Assembly (NCBI GenBank): GCA_900320185.1
Contig: ONRD01000001.1
Location: 169,880-233,879, forward strand
Length of the DNA: 64,000 nucleotides
Direction of reading: 5' to 3'
Origin: an uncultured Bacteroidales bacterium
GTDB taxonomy: Bacteria; Bacteroidota; Bacteroidia; Bacteroidales; UBA932
Each line of letters starts with the position of its first letter. The first letter of the stretch is position 1. Below are positions 42,769 through 51,777 of the stretch, in pieces. The translations under genes were made by a program, and so were the position numbers. A model generated the notes under the pieces. That model was not told the origin of the DNA, did no database searches, and was given only the letters and a program-made list of their open reading frames with translations.

Positions 42769-44982
42769 TTAATTGACGATCTCGCAGAGGAACTTTATCC
42801 TCACAAGACGTATTTCGCGCTCTTCATAGTCAGGACCGAGAGTCTCCATGGCCTCCTCGACGGAGTCCGATGTAGCCTCGGTCTTGAAATAGTCATAGAT
42901 GTCCTCCACCACATCCTCGTCAACCTCCTGGTCGATGTAGTAGTTGATGTCGAGCCTGGTGCCTGACGAGACGATGCTCTCTATCTCGGAGAGCAGTTCG
43001 TCCGGTTCCATCCCACGGGACTGCGCTATGTCGTCCAGGGACATCCTCCTGTCAATGCTCTGGATGATGCTGATCTTGTCCTGGGACTTGGTAGGGGCAG
43101 ACTTGACGACGAAATCCTCCGGCCGGGTGATGTCGTTCTCCTCGACATAGCGCGCAATGAGTTCGATGAACTCCTTGCCGTACTTCCTGGCCTTCCCGTC
43201 TCCCACTCCCTGGCAGTTGCGCAGCTCCTCGTAGGTGACTGGATAGAGGATGGACATGTCCTCCAGGGCAGGGTCGCCGAAGATGATCCACGGCTGCAGC
43301 CTCAGTCTCTTGGATATGTCCTTGCGAAGGCTTTTGAGCATGGAGAGGAGGGCTTCATCACCGCCGCCGCCCCTCATGGCCGCCTTTTCGTTGACCGAGT
43401 CCTCGTCATCCTCGTCATCGGTACCCCTCCCCTGGAACACGCGGTCCTCGACAAGGCGTATCTCGTAAGGGTCGGCGAAGAACTCTTCACCCTTCGGCGT
43501 CACATAGAGAAGCCCGTAGGTCTCGATCTCCTTCTCCAGGAGATGGAGGATCAGTCCCTGGTGGAGGACGGCGCTCCAGAACTTGTCCCCATGAGGTTTC
43601 CCTGCTCCGAAGAGAGGTATGGTGTCATGGTGGTAGGACTTGATCATGGCATTGGACTGGCCTGCCAGGACCATGGCCAGGTGCTCGATCTTGAAGTGCT
43701 CCGGAAGCGACTTTATCAGCTGTATCGCCAGCGACATCTCCTTCCGCCCGTCAAAAGTAGGCTTCGGGTTCACACAGTTGTCGCACATGCAGCAGTTGTC
43801 CTTCGGGTAATCCTCGCCGAAATAGTTGAGCAGCAGTTTCCTGCGGCACTGGCTGGACTCGGCGTAAGCCACCGTCTCCATCAACAGCTGGCGCCCGATC
43901 TCTTGCTCGGAAACCGGTTTCCCCTGCATGAACTTGTCCAGTTTCTGGATGTCCTTGTAGCTGTAGTAGGTGATGCAGTCGGCAGGTTCTCCGTCACGGC
44001 CGGCGCGCCCTGTCTCCTGGTAGTATCCTTCGATGCTCTTGGGGATGTCGTAATGGATGACGAAGCGCACGTCCGGCTTGTCAATGCCCATTCCGAACGC
44101 AATGGTGGCGACGATGACGTCCGCATCTTCCATCAGGAAGGCGTCCTGGTTCTCCGCCCTTGTCCTGGCATCCAGGCCTGCATGATACGGAAGGGCCTTT
44201 ATTCCATTGATCGTAAGAAGGTTCGCCATCTCCTCCACCTTCTTGCGGCTGAGGCAGTAGATTATCCCCGACTTGCCGGGATGCTGCTTTATGTAGCGGA
44301 TGATGTCCTTCTCCGGCTCAACCTTGTCACGTACCTCATAGAACAGGTTCGGCCGGTTGAAAGAGGACTTGAACACCGTAGCATCCATGATCCCCAGGTT
44401 TTTCTGGATGTCGCTCTGGACCTTAGGGGTTGCCGTAGCGGTAAGGGCGATTATCGGAGCCCGCCCTATCTGCTGGACCATGTCCCTGATCCTCCTGTAC
44501 TCCGGACGGAAGTCGTGGCCCCACTCAGAGATGCAGTGCGCCTCATCCACCGCATAGAAAGAAATCGATATCTCCTTCAGCAGTTCGACGTTCTCCTCCT
44601 TGGTGAGGGACTCCGGAGCGACATACAGCAGCCTGGTCCTCCCGGACAGCACATCCTGGCGCACCTGCATTATCTCAGCCTTGCTCAGGGAGGAATTCAG
44701 GAAGTGGGCGAGGCCTTCTTCCTTGTCGTCGAAACCGCGGATCACGTCGACCTGGTTCTTCATCAGGGCTATCAAGGGCGAGATGACTATCGCCGTCTTG
44801 TCCTCAAGGACCAGCGCAGGGAGCTGGAAGCACAAGGACTTGCCGCCGCCCGTCGGCATCAGGACGAAAGTGTCGTTACCTTCGAGAAGGTTCTGGATTA
44901 TCGCTTCCTGGTCGCCCTTGAAGGTATCGTAACCGAAAAATCTCTTCAGTTTGTACCGGATCAGTGATGAGTCTGTCGCCAT
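42769..44982 (-). CDS. recQ: ATP-dependent DNA helicase RecQ
   Basis: RecQ unwinds DNA for recombination and repair. The 737-residue protein has PTGGGKSLCFQLPAL (Walker A) near residue 42, VDEAHCISEWGHDFRPEY (DEAH) and GRAGRDGEPA. The zinc cluster is CRRKLLLNYFGED...CCMCDNC, followed by a winged helix and a C-terminal HRDC domain (about 550-630). It is the usual RecQ length for Bacteroidota. It is convergent with the DUF4956 gene and divergent from the FKBP gene. Confidence 0.95.
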   Translation of the reverse strand: MATDSSLIRYKLKRFFGYDTFKGDQEAIIQNLLEGNDTFVLMPTGGGKSLCFQLPALVLEDKTAIVISPLIALMKNQVDVIRGFDDKEEGLAHFLNSSLSKAEIMQVRQDVLSGRTRLLYVAPESLTKEENVELLKEISISFYAVDEAHCISEWGHDFRPEYRRIRDMVQQIGRAPIIALTATATPKVQSDIQKNLGIMDATVFKSSFNRPNLFYEVRDKVEPEKDIIRYIKQHPGKSGIIYCLSRKKVEEMANLLTINGIKALPYHAGLDARTRAENQDAFLMEDADVIVATIAFGMGIDKPDVRFVIHYDIPKSIEGYYQETGRAGRDGEPADCITYYSYKDIQKLDKFMQGKPVSEQEIGRQLLMETVAYAESSQCRRKLLLNYFGEDYPKDNCCMCDNCVNPKPTFDGRKEMSLAIQLIKSLPEHFKIEHLAMVLAGQSNAMIKSYHHDTIPLFGAGKPHGDKFWSAVLHQGLILHLLEKEIETYGLLYVTPKGEEFFADPYEIRLVEDRVFQGRGTDDEDDEDSVNEKAAMRGGGGDEALLSMLKSLRKDISKRLRLQPWIIFGDPALEDMSILYPVTYEELRNCQGVGDGKARKYGKEFIELIARYVEENDITRPEDFVVKSAPTKSQDKISIIQSIDRRMSLDDIAQSRGMEPDELLSEIESIVSSGTRLDINYYIDQEVDEDVVEDIYDYFKTEATSDSVEEAMETLGPDYEEREIRLVRIKFLCEIVN

Positions 44983-45162
44983 GGTCTTACGGATTTATAG
45001 CCTAATATAGTCAACTTTTTTCGTTATCGCAAGAATTCGAGGCCAAAAAACCAATTTAAGAAATACCCTACTAATGATACTATTATGAATAATTTTTACG
45101 ATATTTGCGGGACTTTCGGACAATCCGGAAGGAAACATGACAACTTAAAAGTTTCTATTATA

Positions 45163-46002
45163 ATGAAAACTATCAAGATGCTCGCAGCTGCCGCAGTGCT
45201 TCTCGCCTGCGTCGCATGCAATTCAAACAAGCCCGCCGGCAACGGCGGCGACGCTGACTCGCTCAGCTTCACCGAATCAGCAATCCCCCAGAATCCCAAG
45301 GACCTCCTCCCTTCAAAGAGCCTCGTGGATTCCATCAGCTACCTCCTTGGCATCAATGTCGGGGAAATGATCAAGCAGAACGACCTCGGCGACCTCAATT
45401 TCAGCAAGATAAAGAAAGGCGCCATGGACTTCATCAAGTCCAAGCCCATGGAGGGCCAGGCCGACACCGCCTTCTTCAAGCAGTTCGACATCGACCTTCG
45501 GAAGTTCCAGGACATAGCCATGAGGTACCAGGACCAGAGGCGTGCCTACACAGTCGCCCTCAAGACCCAGGAAGAAAGGGCTTTCCTCGCCAAGAACCGC
45601 AATGAGGCCGACGTCAAGGAGACCGAAAGCGGCCTTCAGTACAAGATTGCCGAGGCCGGCGACCAGAGCCAGGTTCCCGCAGCCAACGACACGGCCTTCG
45701 TCCACTATACCCTCAGGAAGATCAACGGAGAACTTATCCAGGAACTCGCCGCAGACCAGCCTTCGATGCAGATGGTTGTTTCCAACAGCGCCGGCATCCC
45801 CGGTTTCATCGAGGGACTCTCCCTCGTGGGTGTCGGCGGAAAGGAGACTCTCTATGTCCCCTACAAGCTCGGCTATGGTGAGAATGGCACCCGTGGAGGC
45901 ATCGGTCCCTGCGAGACCCTCGTCTTCGACGTCGTGATAGACTCCTTGAAGCGCTACGTAGAGCCCGCTCCCGTTCCGGAGACCCCTGCAAAGAAGAAAT
46001 AA
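45163..46002 (+). CDS. FKBP-type peptidyl-prolyl isomerase, predicted lipoprotein
   Basis: The 279-residue protein has a lipoprotein signal (VLLACVACNS, Cys16 or Cys19), an N-terminal FKBP_N-type helical segment and a C-terminal FKBP domain. That domain has TAFVHYTLRKINGELIQE and VGVGGKETLYVPYKLGYGEN near its end. It should speed proline isomerisation in the periplasm. I chose the ATG at 45163 because it gives the proper signal peptide. A GATATTTG box is at 45100-45107. The DUF3127 gene follows 12 bases later. Confidence 0.88.
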   Translation: MKTIKMLAAAAVLLACVACNSNKPAGNGGDADSLSFTESAIPQNPKDLLPSKSLVDSISYLLGINVGEMIKQNDLGDLNFSKIKKGAMDFIKSKPMEGQADTAFFKQFDIDLRKFQDIAMRYQDQRRAYTVALKTQEERAFLAKNRNEADVKETESGLQYKIAEAGDQSQVPAANDTAFVHYTLRKINGELIQELAADQPSMQMVVSNSAGIPGFIEGLSLVGVGGKETLYVPYKLGYGENGTRGGIGPCETLVFDVVIDSLKRYVEPAPVPETPAKKK

Positions 46003-46014
46003 TCCGGAACCGAG

Positions 46015-46476
46015 ATGGCAGCGTTGGAGATTGAAGGCCGGATAAAACTCAAGCTTGGCAGGCAGAGCGGGCAGAGTGCCCGCGGAGGCTGGACCAAGCA
46101 GGAGTTTGTCCTGACCTACATGGACGGGAACTACCCCGCAGACATCTGCATCACGGCCTTCGGGGACGACAAGGTCGCCGAGCTGGACAAATTCCAGGTG
46201 AACGACCAGGTGAAGGTTTCCTTCAACCTCAGGGGCCGGGAATTCAACGGCAGGTGGTACAACGACATCCGCCTTTGGAGGATAGTACCCGCAGGAGGCG
46301 CCGGCGATCAGGCCGCTCCCCGCGCCTACGACGTTCCTTCACAGAAAGTGACCCCCGCCCCGGCAGCTTCGTACGGATCCCCTTACAAGCAGGCTCCGGC
46401 AGACTACCAGGCGGCCCCTGCCCCCTCTATCGACGACATGCCCGCCGACGATGGGAGCGACGACCTCCCGTTCTAG
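46015..46476 (+). CDS. DUF3127 OB-fold protein with an SSB-like C-terminal tip
   Basis: The 153-residue protein has an N-terminal OB-fold-like DUF3127 domain (residues 1-95). A Pro/Ala/Gln-rich disordered linker (100-140) and an acidic tip ending DDGSDDLPF follow. The tip closely resembles the DDDIPF tail by which single-stranded-DNA-binding proteins recruit RecQ, PriA and other repair factors. A DNA-bound role is inferred. The recQ gene is 1 kb away. It overlaps the convergent miaA stop by 4 bases. Confidence 0.75.
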   Translation: MAALEIEGRIKLKLGRQSGQSARGGWTKQEFVLTYMDGNYPADICITAFGDDKVAELDKFQVNDQVKVSFNLRGREFNGRWYNDIRLWRIVPAGGAGDQAAPRAYDVPSQKVTPAPAASYGSPYKQAPADYQAAPAPSIDDMPADDGSDDLPF

Positions 46477-47351
46477 GGAATTGGCCTGCCTTCCGGATCC
46501 AGCCAGTGTATGGCAGGGTCGCGACGCCACCAAGTAATCTGCCTTTTGGCATAGTGACGCGTATTCAACTTAATCTTTTCGACCGCCTCGTCAAGGGAAA
46601 CCTTCCCGTCCAGGTGGTCGAAAATTTCTTTGTACCCGACGGTATTAAGAGCCTGGCAGCCCCTGTAGGGCAGGAGTGAGCGGACCTCCTCGACAAGGCC
46701 CTCCCGAACCATCTCCAGGACCCGCCCGTCAATCCTCGAATAAAGTTCCTCCCTCGGACGGGAGAGGCCGACCTTGACGATCTCGAAATCGCGGGAGCGG
46801 TGAACTCCGGTCTTGAAAGAAGAGAACGGGCGGCCGCTCAGCAGGCAGACCTCAAGCGCCCGGATCACCCTCTGGCTGTTCTTGACGTCTATCTGGGAAT
46901 ATGTCAGGGGATCTTTCTGCCTGAGCTCTTCGGCAAGGACGCCGACACCCTCTTCCCTTAGCCTCGCCCACAGTTCGCTCCGCAGGACAGGGTCGCCGTC
47001 CGGAAGGTCATCCAGTCCCTTGCAGACTGCGTCGATGTAGAACATGGACCCGCCGGCCATCACAAGGGTGTCATGGCCCCGGGCGAAAAGGTCGCGGACA
47101 AGCTCGACCGCATCGCGCTCGTAGTCGCCTGCGGTGTAGGACTGCGTCACCGGTACGGTCTGTATGAAATGATGCCGGACCTCGGCAAGCTGCGAGGGGG
47201 AAGGGACAGCCGTCCCTATGGTCATCTTCTGGAAGATCTGGCGGGAATCACACGAAATGACGGGAGAACCATATTCCTTGGCCTTCTCGATTGCGAAACC
47301 GGTCTTTCCGACAGCAGTCGGTCCAAGTATGATGACAAGCCGTCCGCTCAT
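46473..47351 (-). CDS. miaA: tRNA dimethylallyltransferase
   Basis: MiaA adds a dimethylallyl group to A37 of tRNAs reading codons that begin with U. Its 292 residues include the P-loop GPTAVGKTG near the start, the SCDSRQIF segment, and AGGSMFYIDAVCKGL. The C-terminal end is NTRHYAKRQITWWRRD, as usual. It lies 9 bases after the pRiA4b-like gene on the same strand. The substrate dimethylallyl diphosphate would come from IspH in this window. Confidence 0.94.
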   Translation of the reverse strand: MSGRLVIILGPTAVGKTGFAIEKAKEYGSPVISCDSRQIFQKMTIGTAVPSPSQLAEVRHHFIQTVPVTQSYTAGDYERDAVELVRDLFARGHDTLVMAGGSMFYIDAVCKGLDDLPDGDPVLRSELWARLREEGVGVLAEELRQKDPLTYSQIDVKNSQRVIRALEVCLLSGRPFSSFKTGVHRSRDFEIVKVGLSRPREELYSRIDGRVLEMVREGLVEEVRSLLPYRGCQALNTVGYKEIFDHLDGKVSLDEAVEKIKLNTRHYAKRQITWWRRDPAIHWLDPEGRPIP

Positions 47352-47360
47352 GGGAGGCGG

Positions 47361-47936
47361 CTAGATGCTCAGTTCCTCGGTGCCGTCGAAGACTTCTTTC
47401 CCGTCCTCATCGTCATCGTCATCGTCGTCCGAAGGACGGTCGTCTTCATCGTCGTCATCCGGCTCCGTGAAGGCAAGAGGCCCCCAGTCCGGTTTCTGGC
47501 CGGGAAGATGCCTCTGGGAATCAGGCAGGTCTTCGAAGGCGACGTAGCCGTTCTCGAATTCTATGGGGTTCGGTCCCTTCATATCTGTCAGGACAGGAGG
47601 GCAGGCAGGTCCGTCCGCCGTCCCCTCGAAGGTGATGATGACGCTTTTCCTGTTGGGCACGTCATAGAAATACCTGAATTCGGTCACTCCGGCCTTGACG
47701 GTGCTCTCGATGGTGACGGCATCGACGGTGCCGCTTCCCAGGTCGAAGAGGCCGTAACGCCCGACGACTCCCGAGCCGGCATCCAGTGCCTTGAACATTA
47801 TCAGCTGATCCTGGGGAAATTCCATGTCCGCGCGCATCTGCTTGTGGAAATCGTACAATGTCGACTTCCCACCCATCTGATAGACCCGGAAGAATCCTTT
47901 GATTCCAGCGAGGGTCACTCTGTACTGATAGACCAT
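47361..47936 (-). CDS. pRiA4b ORF-3-like protein with an acidic tail
   Basis: The first 145 residues of this 191-residue protein match the plasmid pRiA4b ORF-3-like fold: VYQYRVTLAGIKGFFRVYQM, then LYDFHKQMRAD and TEFRYFYDV. The last 45 residues are nearly all Asp, Glu, Ser and Pro (PSDDDDDDDEDG), encoded partly by GAC/GAT repeats. Its function is unknown. Its start at 47936 follows a leader of about 120 bases behind a promoter at 48063-48095. Confidence 0.7.
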   Translation of the reverse strand: MVYQYRVTLAGIKGFFRVYQMGGKSTLYDFHKQMRADMEFPQDQLIMFKALDAGSGVVGRYGLFDLGSGTVDAVTIESTVKAGVTEFRYFYDVPNRKSVIITFEGTADGPACPPVLTDMKGPNPIEFENGYVAFEDLPDSQRHLPGQKPDWGPLAFTEPDDDDEDDRPSDDDDDDDEDGKEVFDGTEELSI

Positions 47937-48062
47937 AAACCAAAAATCTCATACGGTTAGGATCCTGCGGGGAACACCGCGGCACGGCCTTCCGAGGGAT
48001 CCGAAATCATTCAATCCGCCCAGGGACCCGCCCCGGCAGGAGGCTGGAGCCCAATGGTATTT

Positions 48063-48118
48063 CAAATTTACAAAAAAACCCGTTCCGTTGCAAAATAATC
48101 TTAAATGTAGTAATTTCG
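48063..48118. promoter_or_regulatory. Overlapping divergent promoters between the pRiA4b-like and IMPACT genes
   Basis: Minus strand: TTTTG (48091-48095), 20 bases, then TAAATTTG (48063-48070), an exact match, giving a leader near 120 bases. Plus strand: TTG (48088-48090), 20 bases, then TAATTTCG (48111-48118), ending 10 bases before the ATG at 48129. Confidence 0.6.
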
Positions 48119-48128
48119 TAACCGGGGA

Positions 48129-48746
48129 ATGGACAAACCAGAAAACATCATCCGAGACTCCTACAAGAGCATTCCGGGACCCGGCCGAGGCCTGTTCAAG
48201 GACAATGGCAGCCGTTTCATCTCATTTGCCTATCCCATCGAAAGCGAAGAAGAAGCCAAGGAAATCGTCAGTGGCCTCAAGAAAGAATATCACGACGCCA
48301 GGCACCACTGCTATGCCTACCGGCTCGGGCATCTCGGCGACTCGTTCAGGGCGAACGACGACGGTGAGCCTTCCTCGTCCGCCGGCCGGCCGATCCTCGG
48401 CCAGATCGACTCCAGGGGGCTCAGCGACACCCTTGTGGTGGTGGTCAGGTACTTCGGAGGGATAAAGCTGGGAATACCCGGACTGATCCGCGCCTACAAG
48501 ACCTCTTCGGCGGAAGCCCTGGACAACGCAGGGGTGGTGGAGAAGATAGCCGGAGACTGGTTCCGTCTCAGCTTCGGCTACGACCGCCTCCCCCAGGTAA
48601 TGAAACTCCTCAAGGACATGGACTTGCGGCAGCGGGCACAGGATTTCGGCAATTCATGCACCCTCGAGGCCTGGGTCCGCCTTGCCTCCGAAAAAGACTT
48701 TCTAGAGAAACTTGATAAATTGAATGTGACATGCCAAAGAATCTGA
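48129..48746 (+). CDS. IMPACT/YigZ family protein
   Basis: The 205-residue protein has the IMPACT family domain. Characteristic are ARHHCYAYRLGH, DDGEPSSSAGRPILGQI and VVVVRYFGGIKLGIPGLIRAY. The C-terminal 70 residues form the ferredoxin-like UPF0029 domain. The family is linked to translation control in eukaryotes; in bacteria it is not settled. The 3' end overlaps pyrB by 16 bases, so the two are translationally coupled. Confidence 0.88.
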   Translation: MDKPENIIRDSYKSIPGPGRGLFKDNGSRFISFAYPIESEEEAKEIVSGLKKEYHDARHHCYAYRLGHLGDSFRANDDGEPSSSAGRPILGQIDSRGLSDTLVVVVRYFGGIKLGIPGLIRAYKTSSAEALDNAGVVEKIAGDWFRLSFGYDRLPQVMKLLKDMDLRQRAQDFGNSCTLEAWVRLASEKDFLEKLDKLNVTCQRI

Positions 48747-49636
48747 TCTCCATCCAGGATCTCACAAAGGATGAAATCCTCCACATCCTCGACGTAGCAC
48801 GCGAGTTCGAAGCCAACCGCGAACAGGACTTCCTCGCCGGAAAGGTGGTCGCCTGCCTCTTCTTCGAGCCTTCCACAAGGACCCGCCTTTCATTTGAATC
48901 GGCAGTCAACCGCCTGGGAGCAAGGGTCATCGGCTTCCCGGACAACAGGAACACATCCCAGACCAAGGGAGAAACCCTTGAAGATACCATAAGGATCGTG
49001 TCGAACTACGTGGACATGATCGTGATGAGGCACCCTGTGGCCGGAGCCGCGGCTACGGCCGCTTCGGTGGCATCGGTACCGGTCGTGAACGCCGGAGACG
49101 GGGCGAACCAGCATCCCACCCAGACCCTGCTCGACCTCTACGCCATCCGGAAGACCCAGGGGCGGCTTGAAGGACTGGACATCGACATGGTCGGAGACCT
49201 CAAGTACGGAAGGGCGGTTCATTCGCTGGTGGAGGCGCTCAGGTACTTCAGCCCCAGGTTCACCTTCACCTCTCCGGAAGAGCTGGACATGCCGAAGAAA
49301 TACCTCGATATGCTTGACCGGGACGGAGTCCCCTACACCCGGACGGGCAGGATCGAGGACGGCCTGGACAGCTGCGACATCCTGTACATGACCCGCGTCC
49401 AGCAAGAGAGGTTCCCCGACAAGGAGGAATATGACAAAGTCAAGGACGTGTACCGGCTCACAGCCTCGATGCTGGGAGGAGTCAGGCCGAACATGAAGAT
49501 AATGCACCCGCTGCCGCGCGTGAACGAGATCGCGACGGATGTCGACTCCACTCCATATGCCTACTACTTCCAACAGGCCGGAGGAGGCATGTACGTCAGG
49601 ATGGCCATCATCGCCTGCCTGCTGGGTTACAGGTAG
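48731..49636 (+). CDS. pyrB: Aspartate carbamoyltransferase catalytic subunit
   Basis: PyrB makes carbamoyl aspartate, the first committed step of pyrimidine synthesis. The carbamoyl-phosphate motif FFEPSTRTRLSFE is near residue 50, and QHPTQTLLDLYAI and MTRVQQERF are also present. The length is 301 residues. The regulatory subunit pyrI is usually adjacent in Bacteroides, but serC follows instead, so allosteric control either uses a distant pyrI or is absent. It overlaps the IMPACT gene. Confidence 0.93.
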   Translation: MPKNLISIQDLTKDEILHILDVAREFEANREQDFLAGKVVACLFFEPSTRTRLSFESAVNRLGARVIGFPDNRNTSQTKGETLEDTIRIVSNYVDMIVMRHPVAGAAATAASVASVPVVNAGDGANQHPTQTLLDLYAIRKTQGRLEGLDIDMVGDLKYGRAVHSLVEALRYFSPRFTFTSPEELDMPKKYLDMLDRDGVPYTRTGRIEDGLDSCDILYMTRVQQERFPDKEEYDKVKDVYRLTASMLGGVRPNMKIMHPLPRVNEIATDVDSTPYAYYFQQAGGGMYVRMAIIACLLGYR

Positions 49637-49678
49637 TGATTATTTTTCTGCATTTGCTGGGATTCTTCTTTTATTTTA

Positions 49679-49686
49679 GTATCTTT
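49679..49686 (+). promoter_or_regulatory. -7 box for the serC operon
   Basis: TATCTTTG matches the consensus exactly. A TTTG at 49652-49655 is 23 bases upstream, slightly more than usual. A 64-base AT-rich leader precedes serC. Confidence 0.5.
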
Positions 49687-49750
49687 GAGCCCAATCAGGT
49701 TTTGATTTTAAACACATAGTTGTAATAATTATTAATTTTATTAAATAGAA

Positions 49751-50839
49751 ATGGGTAAAGTTCATGTTTTCAACGCAGGCCCCTGTCTCCTTCCGCAGGT
49801 AGCCTATGACAACGCCATCGAGGCAATCAAGGATTTCAAGGGCACGGGAGTGTCCGTCCTCAGCATCTCACACCGCACCCCCGGATGGGACGAGACCATG
49901 GATGAATGCCGCGCACTGTGGCACGAACTCCTGAATATCCCTTCTACTCACGAAGTCGTCTTCCTCGGCGGCGGAGCATCGCTCCAGTTCCTCTACGTGG
50001 CCATGAACTACCTTGAGAAGAAGGCTGCCTACCTCGAAACGGGAGTCTGGGCAAAGAAGGCGCTCAAGGAAGCCAAGGGGCTCGGTGAAGCATCCGGCGC
50101 AGTCGCATATGCACTCGCCAGCTCCGCCGACAGGAACTACTCCTACATCCCCAAGGGATATGAGATCCCCGAAGACCTGGACTACTTCCACATCACCACC
50201 AACAACACGATCTACGGCACCGAGATCAAGGAAGACATCTCTTGCCCCTGCCCGCTGATCGCCGACATGTCCTCCGACATCATGAGCCGCCCGGTAGACG
50301 TCTCCAAGTACGACCTCATCTACGGAGGCGCGCAGAAGAACGTCGGTCCCGCCGGAGTGATATTCGCAATCATCAGGAAGGACTCCCTCGGCAAGGTAAG
50401 CAGGTACATCCCTACCATGCTCGATTACCGCACCCACATCGACAAGCTCTCCATGTTCAACACCCCTCCCGTGTTCTCGATATTCATGATGAACGAGACC
50501 TTGAAGTGGATAAAGAGCATGGGCGGCGTGGAAGCCATGCATGAACTCGACGTCAAGAAGGCCGACCTCCTTTACGGCGAGATCGACCGCAACCCTCTCT
50601 TCGTCGGGACAGCCGCCAGGGAAGACCGTTCGATCATGAACGTGTGCTTCGTGATGGCACCCGGCTACGAGAACCTCCAGGACGAATTCCTCGCATTCAG
50701 CAAGCAGCACGGGATCATCGGCATCAAGGGTCACCGTTCCGTCGGTGGATTCAGGGCTTCCCTCTACAACGCCTGCAGCATCGAGGATGTCACCGCCCTG
50801 ACCGACTGCATGAAAGAATTCGAGAACCTCAAGAAATAA
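49751..50839 (+). CDS. serC: Phosphoserine aminotransferase
   Basis: SerC makes 3-phosphoserine and is PLP-dependent. The 362-residue protein starts [15 protein letters not shown], with the PLP lysine in [12 protein letters not shown] near residue 195. Near the C-terminus are [17 protein letters not shown]. The 6-base gap to serA suggests an operon. It has a consensus -7 box 64 bases upstream. Confidence 0.95.
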   Translation: MGKVHVFNAGPCLLPQVAYDNAIEAIKDFKGTGVSVLSISHRTPGWDETMDECRALWHELLNIPSTHEVVFLGGGASLQFLYVAMNYLEKKAAYLETGVWAKKALKEAKGLGEASGAVAYALASSADRNYSYIPKGYEIPEDLDYFHITTNNTIYGTEIKEDISCPCPLIADMSSDIMSRPVDVSKYDLIYGGAQKNVGPAGVIFAIIRKDSLGKVSRYIPTMLDYRTHIDKLSMFNTPPVFSIFMMNETLKWIKSMGGVEAMHELDVKKADLLYGEIDRNPLFVGTAAREDRSIMNVCFVMAPGYENLQDEFLAFSKQHGIIGIKGHRSVGGFRASLYNACSIEDVTALTDCMKEFENLKK

Positions 50840-50845
50840 GTCGCC

Positions 50846-51769
50846 ATGAAAGTATTGGTAGCCACCCAGAAGCCCTTCTCCCCCGCCGCAGTGGCCGGGA
50901 TCAAGGAAATAGTCGAAGGCGCAGGGCATGTCTTCTCCCTTCTGGAGAAGTATCCCGGAGCTGAAGAACTCATCGCCGCGGCCGCGGACGCCGACGCCCT
51001 GATCGTGCGCTCCGACAAGGTCACCGCCGAAGTCATCAACGCCGCCCCCAACCTAAAGATCGTCGTCAGGGCCGGCGCAGGATTCGACAACGTGGACCTT
51101 GAGGCAGCCACCGCCCGCAACGTGGTCGTGATGAACACCCCCGGGCAGAACTCCAACGCAGTTGCCGAACTCGCAATCGCGATGATGATCTACATGTGCC
51201 GCAACCAGTTCACCCCCGCCACCGGATGCGAGGTCAGCGGAAAGAAGGTAGGCATCCAGGCTTTCGGCAACGTCGGACGCCTGGTGGGCAGGAAGGCCGA
51301 GGCCCTCGGGATGAGCGTGATGGCCATCGACCCTTTCATCCCCGCCGAGAAGATCCTTGAGGCAGGTGCCACTCCGGCGGCCTCCCTCGAAGAACTCTAC
51401 TCTTCGTGCGACTTCGTCTCGGTACATATTCCTGCAACTCCCCAGACGATTGGCTCCATCGGTTACGACTTGATCACGAAGATGCCCAAGGGAGCCTGCC
51501 TGGTCAACACCGCCCGCAAGGAAGTCATCGACGAGGAAGGCCTTGAGAAGGCTCTGGAAGAACGTCCCGACCTTAAGTACATCACCGACGTGATGCCCGG
51601 CAACTACGAACTCCTCAGGGAGAAATTCGGGCTCCGGGTCTTCGCGACGCCCAAGAAGATGGGCGCCCAGACAGCCGAAGCCAACATGAACGCCGGACTC
51701 GCCGCCGCGCGCCAGATCGTGGATTTCTTCGCAACGGGGAACACCCGCTTCCAGGTCAACGCAAAATAG
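50846..51769 (+). CDS. serA: D-3-phosphoglycerate dehydrogenase, short form
   Basis: SerA oxidises 3-phosphoglycerate, the first step of serine synthesis. The 307-residue protein has the NAD motif KVGIQAFGNVGRLVGRK, the catalytic LVNTARKEVIDEEGL, and GAGFDNVDLEAA. It lacks the C-terminal ACT domain that gives serine feedback in longer forms, as is usual in this phylum. It is the second gene of the serC-serA-DUF1015 operon. Confidence 0.93.
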   Translation: MKVLVATQKPFSPAAVAGIKEIVEGAGHVFSLLEKYPGAEELIAAAADADALIVRSDKVTAEVINAAPNLKIVVRAGAGFDNVDLEAATARNVVVMNTPGQNSNAVAELAIAMMIYMCRNQFTPATGCEVSGKKVGIQAFGNVGRLVGRKAEALGMSVMAIDPFIPAEKILEAGATPAASLEELYSSCDFVSVHIPATPQTIGSIGYDLITKMPKGACLVNTARKEVIDEEGLEKALEERPDLKYITDVMPGNYELLREKFGLRVFATPKKMGAQTAEANMNAGLAAARQIVDFFATGNTRFQVNAK

Positions 51770-51777
51770 AGACTGTC

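Noticed and set aside
43543-44967. A 474-codon open frame on the plus strand, antisense to recQ
   Set aside because: RecQ motifs are continuous on the minus strand. The antisense product is low-complexity in Arg, Val and His and resembles no family.
47940-48060. Riboswitch in the leader of the pRiA4b-like gene
   Set aside because: I could not match the roughly 120-base leader to a known riboswitch pattern.
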